NCBI RefSeq assembly: GCF_041725775.1
Contig: NZ_JBEUEL010000002.1
Location: 1-64,000, forward strand
Direction of reading: 5' to 3'
DNA: 64,000 nucleotides
From: Pueribacillus sp041725775
GTDB lineage: Bacteria; Bacillota; Bacilli; Bacillales; UBA6769
The first letter of the stretch is position 1. Each line of letters starts with the position of its first letter. This document shows positions 35,154 to 44,092 of the stretch, piece by piece. Below the pieces are notes generated by a model, which ran no database searches, was not told where the DNA came from, and worked only from the letters and a program-made list of their open reading frames with translations. The position numbers and the translations under genes are program-made.

Positions 35154-36461
35154 TCACAAATTTGTAATACAATTCTGAATTGTTCTCACTGCTCGTTCTG
35201 CAATTTTTTCATTTCGTACTTGTTTATTTTTTACCTTTTCAGGTAGTGGATCAAATAGCCCAAAGTTAATGTTCATTGGCTGAAAATGTCTAGGATTTGC
35301 AGACGTAATATAATGGGCAAGACTTCCGATTGCTGTTGTCGCGGGAAACACAATTGGCTCTTGACCATTTGCAACCCTAGCTGCATTGATGCCAGCAACT
35401 AAACCCGAAGCAGCGGACTCAACGTAACCTTCAACACCAGTCATTTGGCCTGCAAAAAGCAATTCATCACGCTCTTTATATTGATATGTAGGCTTGAGTA
35501 ACTTCGGAGAATTTATAAATGTATTGCGATGCATAACACCATAACGAACAATCTCTGCATTTTCTAATCCAGGAATCATGCGAATAATCTCTTTTTGGGG
35601 CCCCCATTTTAAGTGCGTTTGGAAACCGACAATATTATAAAGCGTTGCAGTACTATTATCTTGTCTAAGTTGAACGACAGCATACGGACGTTTGTTCGTT
35701 TTCGGATCTTCTAGACCAACTGGTTTCATAGGACCAAAAAGAAGTGTTTTCTTTCCTCGTTTCGCCAACACCTCGATCGGCATACAGTTTTCAAAGAAAA
35801 TTTCTTTTTCGAATTCCCGTAGCGGTACGGTTTCAGCACTTATAAGTGCATCATAAAAGCGATTAAATTCATCTTCTGTCATCGGACAGTTTAAGTAGGC
35901 GGCTTCTCCTTTATCATAGCGTGACTTTAAATACACTTTGTCCATGTCAATACTATCAGTTTCAATGATCGGAGCAGCTGCATCATAAAAATAAAGATAG
36001 TCTTCACCTGATAACTGTTGTAAAGCCGTCGCTAAGCGTTCAGCTGTCAATGGACCTGTTGCAATGATAGTCGGACCACTTGGAATTTTACTAACTTCTT
36101 CCTGAATGACCGTAACGTTCTCATGATTTCTCACTCTTTCAGTAACACGTGCAGCAAACTCATGTCGATCAACGGCAAGCGCGCCGCCTGCAGGTAACGC
36201 ACAGTCATCTGCTGATGCAATAATGACTGAGTTCAACTGGCGCATTTCTTCTTTTAATATACCAACTGCATTTGTTAGTGAATTTGCTCGTAATGAATTA
36301 CTGCAAACGAGTTCTGCAAACTTGTCCGTATGATGTGCCGGTGTTTGCTTCATAGGTCGCATTTCGTAAAGTTTTACTTTTACATTACGAGTTGCGAGTT
36401 GCCAAGCTGCTTCACTACCAGCAAGTCCGGCTCCAATGACATTTACTTCTGGCATTGCCAT
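35154..36461 (-). CDS. trmFO: tRNA (uracil-54)-methyltransferase TrmFO, folate- and FAD-dependent
   Basis: Forms m5U54 in tRNA using methylenetetrahydrofolate and FADH2. 435 residues. Dinucleotide-binding motif VIGAGLAGSEAAWQLA at the N-terminus, LVCSNSLRANSL and GQMTGVEGYVESAASG are family signatures. ATG 36461 with AAAGGAG ten bases upstream. Between topA and xerC as in B. subtilis (formerly gid). Confidence 0.96.
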   Translation of the reverse strand: MAMPEVNVIGAGLAGSEAAWQLATRNVKVKLYEMRPMKQTPAHHTDKFAELVCSNSLRANSLTNAVGILKEEMRQLNSVIIASADDCALPAGGALAVDRHEFAARVTERVRNHENVTVIQEEVSKIPSGPTIIATGPLTAERLATALQQLSGEDYLYFYDAAAPIIETDSIDMDKVYLKSRYDKGEAAYLNCPMTEDEFNRFYDALISAETVPLREFEKEIFFENCMPIEVLAKRGKKTLLFGPMKPVGLEDPKTNKRPYAVVQLRQDNSTATLYNIVGFQTHLKWGPQKEIIRMIPGLENAEIVRYGVMHRNTFINSPKLLKPTYQYKERDELLFAGQMTGVEGYVESAASGLVAGINAARVANGQEPIVFPATTAIGSLAHYITSANPRHFQPMNINFGLFDPLPEKVKNKQVRNEKIAERAVRTIQNCITNL

Positions 36462-36564
36462 TTGTCGACAACTCCTTTGAATTCGTTCAAATAGTTCGGA
36501 GATTCACGATCTAGGTCTGTTCGACATGATCTGTGCTAGATTCTCATAAAGCATGAGATTTTTA

Positions 36565-36609
36565 AAAGAAGGACTGTGTCACATCATAAACTCAAAGCAG
36601 TCCTTCTTT
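36565..36609 (-). terminator. Terminator-like stem-loop after topA
   Basis: Perfect 12-bp stem AAAGAAGGACTG/CAGTCCTTCTTT with a 21-base loop in the 220-base gap between topA and trmFO. The T run after it is short. The rest of the gap holds a smaller hairpin (TCTCAT/ATGAGA) and no gene. Confidence 0.55.
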
Positions 36610-36681
36610 GACGTTTAACACCTATGATTTCTAGTTCGCTATTCATCAATTTGGAATGATCATCTTATTGAACAAGCCATT

Positions 36682-38748
36682 TTAAATTTCCTCTTTGTAA
36701 TCACAAGACGTACATTTGATTTGCTTCTTGTTTTTTGATTTTTTTTCAACGAGCATTTCGCTACATTTTGGACACGTCCGATTTATCGGTTTATCCCAAG
36801 AAAGGAATTCACATTCCGGATAGCGATTACAACCATAAAAAATTCGGCCTTTTTTACTTTTTCTCTCGACAATCTCACCTTTATGGCAACTTGGGCATGT
36901 CACTCCGATATTTTTTAAAATCGGTTTTGTATTTCTACAGTTCGGAAAGTTAGAGCAAGCCATAAATTTACCAAACCGCCCCATTTTAATTACCATTTCG
37001 TGACCACATTTTTCGCAATCTTCGCCAGCCGGTTCATCTTTAATTTCGATTTCTTTCATTTCTTCCTCAGCAACTTCAAGTTTCTTCTCAAAATCACCGT
37101 AAAATTCTTCAATGACTTTTATCCAATTTTGCTTACCTTCTTCGATTTCATCAAGATTATTTTCCATCTTTGCAGTGAAATCAACATCGATAATTTCATT
37201 AAAAAACTCTGTCAATGAATCTAACACAATTTTACCTAGCTCAGTCGGAACAAACCTTCTATCTTCTAATTTAACATAGTTTCGCCTTTGAATCGTATCA
37301 AGCGTTGGAGCATATGTCGAAGGTCTTCCAATGCCCAACTCTTCCATCGTTCTTACGAGCCTAGCTTCTGTATAGCGAGGTGGTGGTTGTGTAAAGTGCT
37401 GAGTCGGCTCAATGTTTTCAGCTGTTACTTGACTATTTTCAGTTAAATCCGGGAGTAATCGGTTTTCCTCTTTTTTATTATCATCTGAACCTTCTACATA
37501 CACCTTCATAAACCCTGGGAATTTAATCGCTGAGCCTGTCGCTCGGAACATAATTCCGTTATTCACTAAATCAACACTCATTGTATCTAAAATAGCAGGA
37601 GCCATTTGGCTTGCTACGAGACGTTCCCAAATTAATTTGTAAAGACGAAATTGATCTCGACTTAAATATTTCTTTACGGTATTAGGATCTCTTAACGTTG
37701 ATGTTGGTCGAATCGCCTCATGTGCATCTTGCGTATTCTTTCCTTGTTTTGTTTGTTTTTTTCCTTTCGGAACGAATTGGTTGCCAAATTGCTTTTCAAT
37801 ATACTCTTTCGTTTCTTGAACTGCTGTATCTGAAATTCTCGTAGAATCAGTTCGCATATACGTGATTAAGCCAACCGTTTCTTTTCCGATCTCAACACCT
37901 TCATACAGTTGCTGCGCAACCATCATCGTTTTTCTCGCGCGAAAATTTAATTTTCGTGCTGCTTCTTGTTGAAGTGATGACGTTGTGAATGGTAATGCTG
38001 GATTGCGTTTTCTTTCTTTTCTTTGAACAGTGGAAACAACAAACTCGTCTCCATTTAATTGTTTAAGAATCTCGTCTACTTCTTGCTTGTTTTTTAGATC
38101 AATTTTAGTGCCTTCTTTACCGTAAAAATGCGCTTCAAAAGATTCACCGTCCTCTTTAAAAACTGCTTTAATTTTCCAATATTCTTCAGGTTTAAATTGT
38201 TGAATTTCTTGCTCGCGTTCAACAATTAGTCGAAGCGCAACAGATTGGACCCGTCCAGCGCTTAAGCCTTTTTTTACTTTTTTCCATAAAATCGGACTTA
38301 TTTTGTAACCGACAAGTCGATCGAGTACTCGACGAGCTTGCTGTGCATCCACAAGATCCATATTAATCGGACGTGGTTGCTTAAACGCATCTTTCACAGC
38401 ATCTTTTGTAATTTCATTAAAAACGACGCGACAGTCGGAATTTTGATCAATATTAAGGCCGTGAGCCAAATGCCAAGCAATAGCTTCTCCTTCACGGTCG
38501 GGGTCAGCTGCTAGATAAACTTTTTTAACCTTTTTTGCCGCATCTTTTAATTCTTTTAAAACAGGACCTTTTCCTCGAATTGTTATATACTTCGGTTCAA
38601 ATTGACGTTCAATATCTACACCTATTTGACTTTTCGGTAAATCACGAACGTGTCCCATTGAAGCTTTTACATCATATTTTTTGCCTAAATACTTTTTTAT
38701 CGTTTTCGCTTTTGCGGGAGACTCAACGATTACTAAGTAATCTTCCAT
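36682..38748 (-). CDS. topA: DNA topoisomerase I
   Basis: Relaxes negative supercoils. 688 residues. Toprim domain YLVIVESPAKAKTIKKYL with DPDREGEAIAWH, catalytic Tyr in GLITYMRTDSTR, and three C-terminal zinc-ribbon units of topoisomerase type (CEKCGHEM...C..C, CPSCHKGEI...C..C and CPKCSEML...C..C). Start ATG 38748. The last unit keeps four cysteines. Confidence 0.97.
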   Translation of the reverse strand: MEDYLVIVESPAKAKTIKKYLGKKYDVKASMGHVRDLPKSQIGVDIERQFEPKYITIRGKGPVLKELKDAAKKVKKVYLAADPDREGEAIAWHLAHGLNIDQNSDCRVVFNEITKDAVKDAFKQPRPINMDLVDAQQARRVLDRLVGYKISPILWKKVKKGLSAGRVQSVALRLIVEREQEIQQFKPEEYWKIKAVFKEDGESFEAHFYGKEGTKIDLKNKQEVDEILKQLNGDEFVVSTVQRKERKRNPALPFTTSSLQQEAARKLNFRARKTMMVAQQLYEGVEIGKETVGLITYMRTDSTRISDTAVQETKEYIEKQFGNQFVPKGKKQTKQGKNTQDAHEAIRPTSTLRDPNTVKKYLSRDQFRLYKLIWERLVASQMAPAILDTMSVDLVNNGIMFRATGSAIKFPGFMKVYVEGSDDNKKEENRLLPDLTENSQVTAENIEPTQHFTQPPPRYTEARLVRTMEELGIGRPSTYAPTLDTIQRRNYVKLEDRRFVPTELGKIVLDSLTEFFNEIIDVDFTAKMENNLDEIEEGKQNWIKVIEEFYGDFEKKLEVAEEEMKEIEIKDEPAGEDCEKCGHEMVIKMGRFGKFMACSNFPNCRNTKPILKNIGVTCPSCHKGEIVERKSKKGRIFYGCNRYPECEFLSWDKPINRTCPKCSEMLVEKKSKNKKQIKCTSCDYKEEI

Positions 38749-38766
38749 GCTAAAGCTTCTCCCCCC

Positions 38767-39693
38767 TTACTGTATTTTTAAATCTTCCCTATTATTAAAT
38801 ACTCTTTCCTCGTTTGTCAAATAAAGCTCATTTTCAATGTCGTCTGAACATATAACTAATTTCGCACCCTGCTGGATCAAATAGTTTGTTCCTTTGCTAT
38901 TGTTGTTTAAAATTGAACCTGGAACTGCAAACACTTCTCTACCTTGTTCTAACGCTTGATCAGCTGTAATTAATGATCCGCTTCGCTCTTTAGCTTCAAT
39001 GACCAATGTTCCGCATGTTAATCCGCTAAGAATCCGATTGCGCAGTGGAAATTGCCATTTTTGTGCGTGTTGATTTGGTAAAAATTCAGATACCAAAAGA
39101 TGACGTTCGGCAATTTCAAGACTTAAATTTCGATGTTCTTTCGGATAAATTGATTCGAGACCAGAGCCTAGAACTGCTATGGTAGAACCGTTCGCTTCTA
39201 AAGCAAGTTGATGAGCGATTGCATCCACACCATAGGCAAGGCCACTTACAATACACCACCCTTTTCTTATAAGTGGAAGAAGCAGTGCTTTCATAATCGG
39301 TCGAGCTTCCCGTGTTGGGTGTCTTGTTCCTACAACTGCCAGAGTGCGTTTTTCACGAAGCAACGACAAATTTCCTTTATAAAATAACACCCATGGGGGA
39401 TCGTAAATTTCCCGTAACAAAACCGGATATGTATCATCAAAACGTGTAATATAATTACAGGCTTCATAGTCATATTGGAGTAATTCATCGATTGGTTTCC
39501 GCAAATCTTCATAAAGAGTAATAGCAAGCTTTTCATGTAATTTACAATCGTGCATAAGCTCCGTTTTCGTCATTTGAAAAATTGAACGTAAACTCGGATC
39601 ACATTCGTAAAGTTTATCGATTGTTTTGATTCCTACCCCTCGACAACTGTAAATATGTAATAAACGTTTATTTCGATTCATATGTTCTGACAC
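38767..39693 (-). CDS. dprA: DNA-processing protein DprA (Smf)
   Basis: Loads RecA onto incoming single-stranded DNA in natural transformation. 308 residues: an N-terminal helix-hairpin segment (HIYSCRGVGIKTID) and the Rossmann domain with LAVVGTRHPT, IVSGLAYGVDAIAHQLAL, AVLGSGLESIYPKEH, PLRNRILSGL and EARERSGSL-like block KERSGSLITADQALEQGREVFAVPG split over about 200-270. GTG 39693 is favoured by AAAGGTG spacing; ATG 39681 is an alternative. Confidence 0.93.
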   Translation of the reverse strand: MSEHMNRNKRLLHIYSCRGVGIKTIDKLYECDPSLRSIFQMTKTELMHDCKLHEKLAITLYEDLRKPIDELLQYDYEACNYITRFDDTYPVLLREIYDPPWVLFYKGNLSLLREKRTLAVVGTRHPTREARPIMKALLLPLIRKGWCIVSGLAYGVDAIAHQLALEANGSTIAVLGSGLESIYPKEHRNLSLEIAERHLLVSEFLPNQHAQKWQFPLRNRILSGLTCGTLVIEAKERSGSLITADQALEQGREVFAVPGSILNNNSKGTNYLIQQGAKLVICSDDIENELYLTNEERVFNNREDLKIQ

Positions 39694-39828
39694 CGTCTCC
39701 CCCACCTTTCCTTCATCAATTAAGTAGAAGTATACTCCCTTTCGTACGTTCTATTGTACTTTAATAATCTAAGGCAAACGGGATACCCCTTCGTCCCCTG
39801 ATAGTCATTATGCCTTGACACATATATG

Positions 39829-39855
39829 AAAAATAGCTCCTTATCGGAGCTATTT
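39829..39855 (-). terminator. Intrinsic terminator after sucCD
   Basis: Perfect 10-bp stem AAATAGCTCC/GGAGCTATTT with a five-base loop, followed by T5 on the minus strand, 25 bases past the sucD stop. Confidence 0.9.
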
Positions 39856-39879
39856 CATGATGTTGTAACAACTATATCG

Positions 39880-40788
39880 TTAAACTTTATGAGTTGTACA
39901 TTTTTCCAATAAATTATGTTCTTTTAATACCGAAATTAATGTTTCACCCATAACTGCAGGTGTTTCTGCGACTTTAATTCCGCACTCATTCATCGTACGA
40001 ATCTTCTCCGCAGCCGTTCCTTTACCACCTGAAATGATCGCACCAGCATGTCCCATACGCTTTCCTGGAGGTGCAGTTTGACCGCCGATAAAGCCGACTA
40101 CTGGTTTATTCATGTTTTCCTTTACCCATTGTGCTGCTTCTTCTTCAGCTGTTCCACCAATTTCACCGATCATAATAACAGCATACGTATCATCGTCTTC
40201 ATTAAATGCTTTTAACACGTCGATAAAGTTCGTTCCGTTAACAGGGTCACCGCCAATCCCAACTGCTGTTGATTGTCCAATTCCAGCTTCAGATAGCTGA
40301 TGAACCGCTTCATACGTCAATGTTCCAGAACGAGAAACGACGCCAACGTGACCTTTTTTATGAATATAACCTGGCATGATGCCAATTTTACATTCTTCTG
40401 GACTAATGACACCTGGGCAGTTCGGCCCGATGAGACGAGTCTTTCTACCTTTTAAATAGCGCTTTACTTTAACCATATCAAGAACAGGAATGTGTTCAGT
40501 AATACAAATGACTAAATCAAGATCAGCATCCGCAGCTTCAATAATCGCATCGGCCGCAAATGGAGCTGGCACATATATGACCGAGGCATTTGCACCTGTT
40601 TCTTTGACAGCTTCTTCTACCGTATTAAAAACCGGAACACCTGCAACGGATGTGCCGCCTTTTCCTGGTGTTACACCACCAACGATTTTCGTTCCGTATT
40701 CAAGCATTTGCTCTGTATGAAATGTTGCTGTTGCCCCTGTAATTCCTTGAACAATAACTTTTGTTGACTCATTGACATAAACACTCAT
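39880..40788 (-). CDS. sucD: Succinate-CoA ligase, alpha subunit
   Basis: 302 residues. Binds CoA through the Rossmann segment VIVQGITGATATFHTEQM and carries the phosphorylated His in GHAGAIISGGKGTA. With sucC converts succinyl-CoA, phosphate and ADP to succinate, CoA and ATP in the TCA cycle. 18 bases after sucC, ends in a strong terminator. Confidence 0.97.
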   Translation of the reverse strand: MSVYVNESTKVIVQGITGATATFHTEQMLEYGTKIVGGVTPGKGGTSVAGVPVFNTVEEAVKETGANASVIYVPAPFAADAIIEAADADLDLVICITEHIPVLDMVKVKRYLKGRKTRLIGPNCPGVISPEECKIGIMPGYIHKKGHVGVVSRSGTLTYEAVHQLSEAGIGQSTAVGIGGDPVNGTNFIDVLKAFNEDDDTYAVIMIGEIGGTAEEEAAQWVKENMNKPVVGFIGGQTAPPGKRMGHAGAIISGGKGTAAEKIRTMNECGIKVAETPAVMGETLISVLKEHNLLEKCTTHKV

Positions 40789-40806
40789 TTCATTGGCCCC
40801 ACCTTT

Positions 40807-41967
40807 CTATTTCACTAAGCTAACAATTTTTTGTGCACCGTCAGCCATTGATTCAGCAGCTGTTATATTTAAACCAGACTCTTGTAAAATGCGTTTTCCT
40901 TCGTCAACATTTGTTCCTTCAAGTCGAACAACGAGTGGGATTTCTAAACCAACTTGTTTCGTTGCTTGAACGACACCTTCGGCAATGACATCGCATCGCA
41001 TGATTCCACCAAAAATATTAACGAAAATGCCTTTAACGTTTGGGTCGGATAAAATAATTTTAAATGCTTCTGTTACTTTTTCTGCTGTTGCACCGCCACC
41101 AACATCAAGGAAGTTCGCAGGTTCACCATCGTAATGCTTAATGATATCCATCGTTGCCATCGCAAGACCAGCACCGTTAACCATACAACCAATATTCCCA
41201 TCTAAAGCAATATAACTTAAGTCATATTTTGATGCTTCGATTTCCTTCGGATCCTCTTCATCAAGGTCACGAAGTTCCTGTATATCTTTATGTCTATACA
41301 ATGCATTTGAATCAAAGTTCAATTTTGCATCAAGTGCGATAACATTTCCATCACCGGTAACAACGAGAGGGTTAATTTCCGCAATGGAGCAATCTTTTTC
41401 CACGAACACTTGATAAAGTCCGAGCATAAATTTAGCGGCTTTGTTTACTAGCTCATTCGGAATATTAATGTTAAACGCTAAACGGCGCGCTTGAAAGCCT
41501 TGAAACCCAATTGCTGGATCGATGACTTCTTTAAAGATTTTTTCCGGTGTTTCTTCTGCAACTTGTTCGATTTCGGTTCCGCCTTCTTCAGATCCCATCA
41601 TGACGACACGATCGGTTGCACGGTCAATAACAAGCCCTATGTAATACTCTTTTTTAATATCAACACCTTCTTCAATTAAAAGGCGTTTTACTTCTTTACC
41701 TTCTGGTCCTGTCTGATGAGTGACTAACGTTTTTCCGAGCAATTCTTCCGCATACGTACGGACTTCATCTAAACTTTTTGCAATTTTGACACCACCAGCT
41801 TTACCACGTCCGCCAGCATGAATTTGTGCTTTTACGACATATACGTTAGAATTAAGACTTTTTGCTGCTTCAACCGCTTCATCAGCAGAAAAAGCGACTT
41901 TACCGTTGGAAACAGCTACACCGTATTGTCGCAAAATGTCTTTTCCCTGATACTCATGGATGTTCAT
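40807..41967 (-). CDS. sucC: Succinate-CoA ligase (ADP-forming), beta subunit
   Basis: 386 residues. MNIHEYQGKDILRQYGV starts an ATP-grasp domain (VYVVKAQIHAGGRGKAGGVK, NPLVVTGDGNVIALDAKLN), followed by the CoA-ligase domain (LDVGGGATAEKVTEAFKIIL). ATG 41967 with GGGAGGATAATAGAC; the frame runs 20 codons further without a site. Own promoter upstream. Confidence 0.97.
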   Translation of the reverse strand: MNIHEYQGKDILRQYGVAVSNGKVAFSADEAVEAAKSLNSNVYVVKAQIHAGGRGKAGGVKIAKSLDEVRTYAEELLGKTLVTHQTGPEGKEVKRLLIEEGVDIKKEYYIGLVIDRATDRVVMMGSEEGGTEIEQVAEETPEKIFKEVIDPAIGFQGFQARRLAFNINIPNELVNKAAKFMLGLYQVFVEKDCSIAEINPLVVTGDGNVIALDAKLNFDSNALYRHKDIQELRDLDEEDPKEIEASKYDLSYIALDGNIGCMVNGAGLAMATMDIIKHYDGEPANFLDVGGGATAEKVTEAFKIILSDPNVKGIFVNIFGGIMRCDVIAEGVVQATKQVGLEIPLVVRLEGTNVDEGKRILQESGLNITAAESMADGAQKIVSLVK

Positions 41968-42012
41968 GTCTATTATCCTCCCATTCAATCTACTATTTAG
42001 CACACCATTGTT

Positions 42013-42042
42013 ATTGTATATAAACAATCACTTCATTGTCCA
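42013..42042 (-). promoter_or_regulatory. SigA-type promoter of sucCD
   Basis: On the minus strand TGGACA and TACAAT are spaced by 18 bases, about 46 bases ahead of the sucC start. Confidence 0.6.
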
Positions 42043-42065
42043 CTGTAACATAATATACTGAGAAA

Positions 42066-42260
42066 TCAGACTTTATTGCCTTCTTTTCCTTCATCATCTT
42101 GTTTTTCTTTTTTCATTTTCTTTTTTTCTTTTTCTTCATGTGCTTTCTTTAACAAGTGAAAGGTTAAAAAATCTCGTTCAGACATCGTTTGGAATACCCC
42201 AAACTCTTCTGCAATTTCTTCATGATTTTGAATAATTGATTCTTTTTCTGATGATGTCAA
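42066..42260 (-). CDS. Small hypothetical hydrophilic protein
   Basis: 64 residues; I do not recognise a family. The N-terminal half (TSSEKESIIQNHEEIAEEF) looks helical and acidic, and the C-terminal third is a highly charged Lys/Glu-rich tail. TTG 42260 is supported by AAAGGAGG at good spacing, which argues for a real gene. It lies alone between repeat element B and sucC, reading in the same direction. Confidence 0.6.
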   Translation of the reverse strand: MTSSEKESIIQNHEEIAEEFGVFQTMSERDFLTFHLLKKAHEEKEKKKMKKEKQDDEGKEGNKV

Positions 42261-42283
42261 AATAAAAACCTCCTTTAAGTCTG

Positions 42284-42431
42284 TGTCCAAAAAGGGTGGG
42301 TTCTAAGCGCAGAGCTTTTCAAAAAATGAAAACTTCACATGCATGGAAAAAGAACATTCATTCGTTATCTCGTACATAAGCAAAGTTTTTAACGAGAGAC
42401 TGCGCCGTCGAATTTCCGTACCTTTTTGAAC
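42284..42431. repeat. Repeat element B, GTTCAAAAAGG-type ends
   Basis: 148 bp bounded by an imperfect left end (GTGTCCAAAAAGG) and a perfect right end CCTTTTTGAAC at 42421-42431. It contains GCAAAGTTTTT, a word shared with element A, and no plausible gene. It fills most of the 231-base gap between ylqH and the small hypothetical gene. Confidence 0.5.
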
Positions 42432-42491
42432 AATCTCTAAGTGACAACCTTATTTCATTGTTGCCATTTCGGAGGTGTTTCTTTCATTGAT

Positions 42492-42770
42492 TTAGTTTAT
42501 TTCTTTTTCTATTTTATAGATAAAAGCAAAAATTTCTGAAACGACTTCATAAAGTTCTTCAGGAATCGTGTCATTAATTTCAAGCTCACTTAATAGCCGC
42601 ACGAGCGTCGGATCTTCTTGAATCGGAATATTATGTTCTTTCGCAAGTTGGATAATTTCATCTGCAATCTCCCCACTCCCTTTTGCAATAACCTTTGGGG
42701 CTGACTGTTCTAATTCATCGTATGTCAGGGCCGCTGCTTGTTTCATTCGATTGTCAATTTTTTCGCTCAT
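42492..42770 (-). CDS. ylqH: FlhB C-terminal domain-like protein YlqH
   Basis: 92 residues resembling the cytoplasmic domain of FlhB after its cleavage site: AALTYDELEQSAPKVIAKGSG, then AKEHNIPIQEDPTLVRLLSE and PEELYEVVSEIFAFIY. The NPTH cleavage motif of FlhB is replaced by SAPK. YlqH is a known stand-alone homologue in Bacillus; its role in flagellar export is unproven. Overlaps ylqG by four bases. Confidence 0.85.
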   Translation of the reverse strand: MSEKIDNRMKQAAALTYDELEQSAPKVIAKGSGEIADEIIQLAKEHNIPIQEDPTLVRLLSELEINDTIPEELYEVVSEIFAFIYKIEKEIN

Positions 42771-44092
42771 ATTTTAATATCTACCCCTTCATAGCGACTC
42801 ATCGGCTGAAATGAAATTGAATGGACATCTCCTTTTAATTTTTTTGTTGTCGTTTCATTTATCCACTTCAATGAAGATAATGTGTAGTGATTACGTTCAA
42901 GCTGATGTCTTAACATTAAAATAAATGGCTCCAACGTTTGGTTTGAGATATGATTTTCGTTATAGACATGGATGGCGATAACTCGATTTTGAATATGGAC
43001 GTCGACAATCGTTTCACGCAACTTTCTAAGGTTTAAGTAAAACAAAATTCGACAAAAGTCGGAATCGATTTCACCTTTTTTACTTTTTCCTTGAAATTGT
43101 ATTAATGCGTCGTCGTTTCCAATTTGCTTGGGTAGTGGAAATTGCATCAAAAATTGGAGTATTTGATCATCATGTTTCATAAGTAGCTGTTGACCCGTTA
43201 ATCGTTGAATCGTATCTTGAACAAGTTGCTTCGTTTGCATAGGGATCTCTTCCTTTACCAATGCCAATAAAATGGGCTTTAATTCTTGATGATGTTGGTT
43301 TAATTCTTGAATTGGCAATTGATTTTTGAAAAGTTTTACGACCGCTTTTTCATGTTGTAATCCAAAGCTTGACAACATTTCTTTTAACGGTAAGGACACC
43401 GTTTCAAAACGTTGTGTCCCTGACTGTTCACTTTCGATTCTAAAAGATGATGTCCATTTATTCATAATATGAATCAATTGTTCGTTTAATTGCTTAATAT
43501 GAATGGGTAAGCCACGTTGAGTTTGAATTGCACTCGTTATTTGCTGCAGTTGTGTAAGCATTGGCTTATCCGCAGTAATAAAACGATGAATTGCCTGAAA
43601 GATTTGCGCATTAACTGGGAACTTACGTTCCAACATTATGTTTAAAACTTCGAGTCCGTGTTCAATCGTCGTCGTTTGCATAAACGATGAGACAGTTTGT
43701 ACGAATGACTTAGTAAACGGAATTCCCGCTTTTTGCATATGTGAAACTAATGCAATGTTTGTACGGGTTGAGGGTAGTTCGAGTTGTCGCAATAAATGTT
43801 GAACGTTTTTTTCATTTTGTATCGTTCCTTTTGGAGCGTGTAAAGAAGGTAACACTTGTAAAGTCGGTGTGTCACCTTTTTTTTTAACGACAAACCAATA
43901 CTCTTGCCCAGATTGCAATGACGCTTCTAATTTTGCTACGATCGGTGAACGAGAAATTTCAATCACAGCGAGGTCGTCTCGCATTAGCTTTAACACCGTG
44001 CCATGAAAAATTTGCCCTTCACGAAATAAGGGCATTTTCCGATTTTGTACGTCTAACGCATTAAACCTGAGTTGGGCTAAAATTGTATTCAA
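42767..44092 (-). CDS. ylqG: YlqG-like protein, possibly FliK-related
   Basis: 441 residues, no firm domain assignment. The N-terminal 80 residues contain beta-rich segments (GQIFHGTVLKLMRDDLAVIE), the middle is Gln-rich helical, and the C-terminal about 100 residues (FYLNLRKLRETIVDVHIQNR) resemble the hook-length control fold. It overlaps rnhB and ylqH, so it is co-transcribed. Name given by position in B. subtilis; function unknown. Confidence 0.7.
   Translation of the reverse strand: MNTILAQLRFNALDVQNRKMPLFREGQIFHGTVLKLMRDDLAVIEISRSPIVAKLEASLQSGQEYWFVVKKKGDTPTLQVLPSLHAPKGTIQNEKNVQHLLRQLELPSTRTNIALVSHMQKAGIPFTKSFVQTVSSFMQTTTIEHGLEVLNIMLERKFPVNAQIFQAIHRFITADKPMLTQLQQITSAIQTQRGLPIHIKQLNEQLIHIMNKWTSSFRIESEQSGTQRFETVSLPLKEMLSSFGLQHEKAVVKLFKNQLPIQELNQHHQELKPILLALVKEEIPMQTKQLVQDTIQRLTGQQLLMKHDDQILQFLMQFPLPKQIGNDDALIQFQGKSKKGEIDSDFCRILFYLNLRKLRETIVDVHIQNRVIAIHVYNENHISNQTLEPFILMLRHQLERNHYTLSSLKWINETTTKKLKGDVHSISFQPMSRYEGVDIKI

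Noticed and set aside
36542..36563. Hairpin TCTCAT/ATGAGA followed by T5 on the plus strand
   Set aside because: It would be a plus-strand terminator, but no plus-strand gene precedes it.
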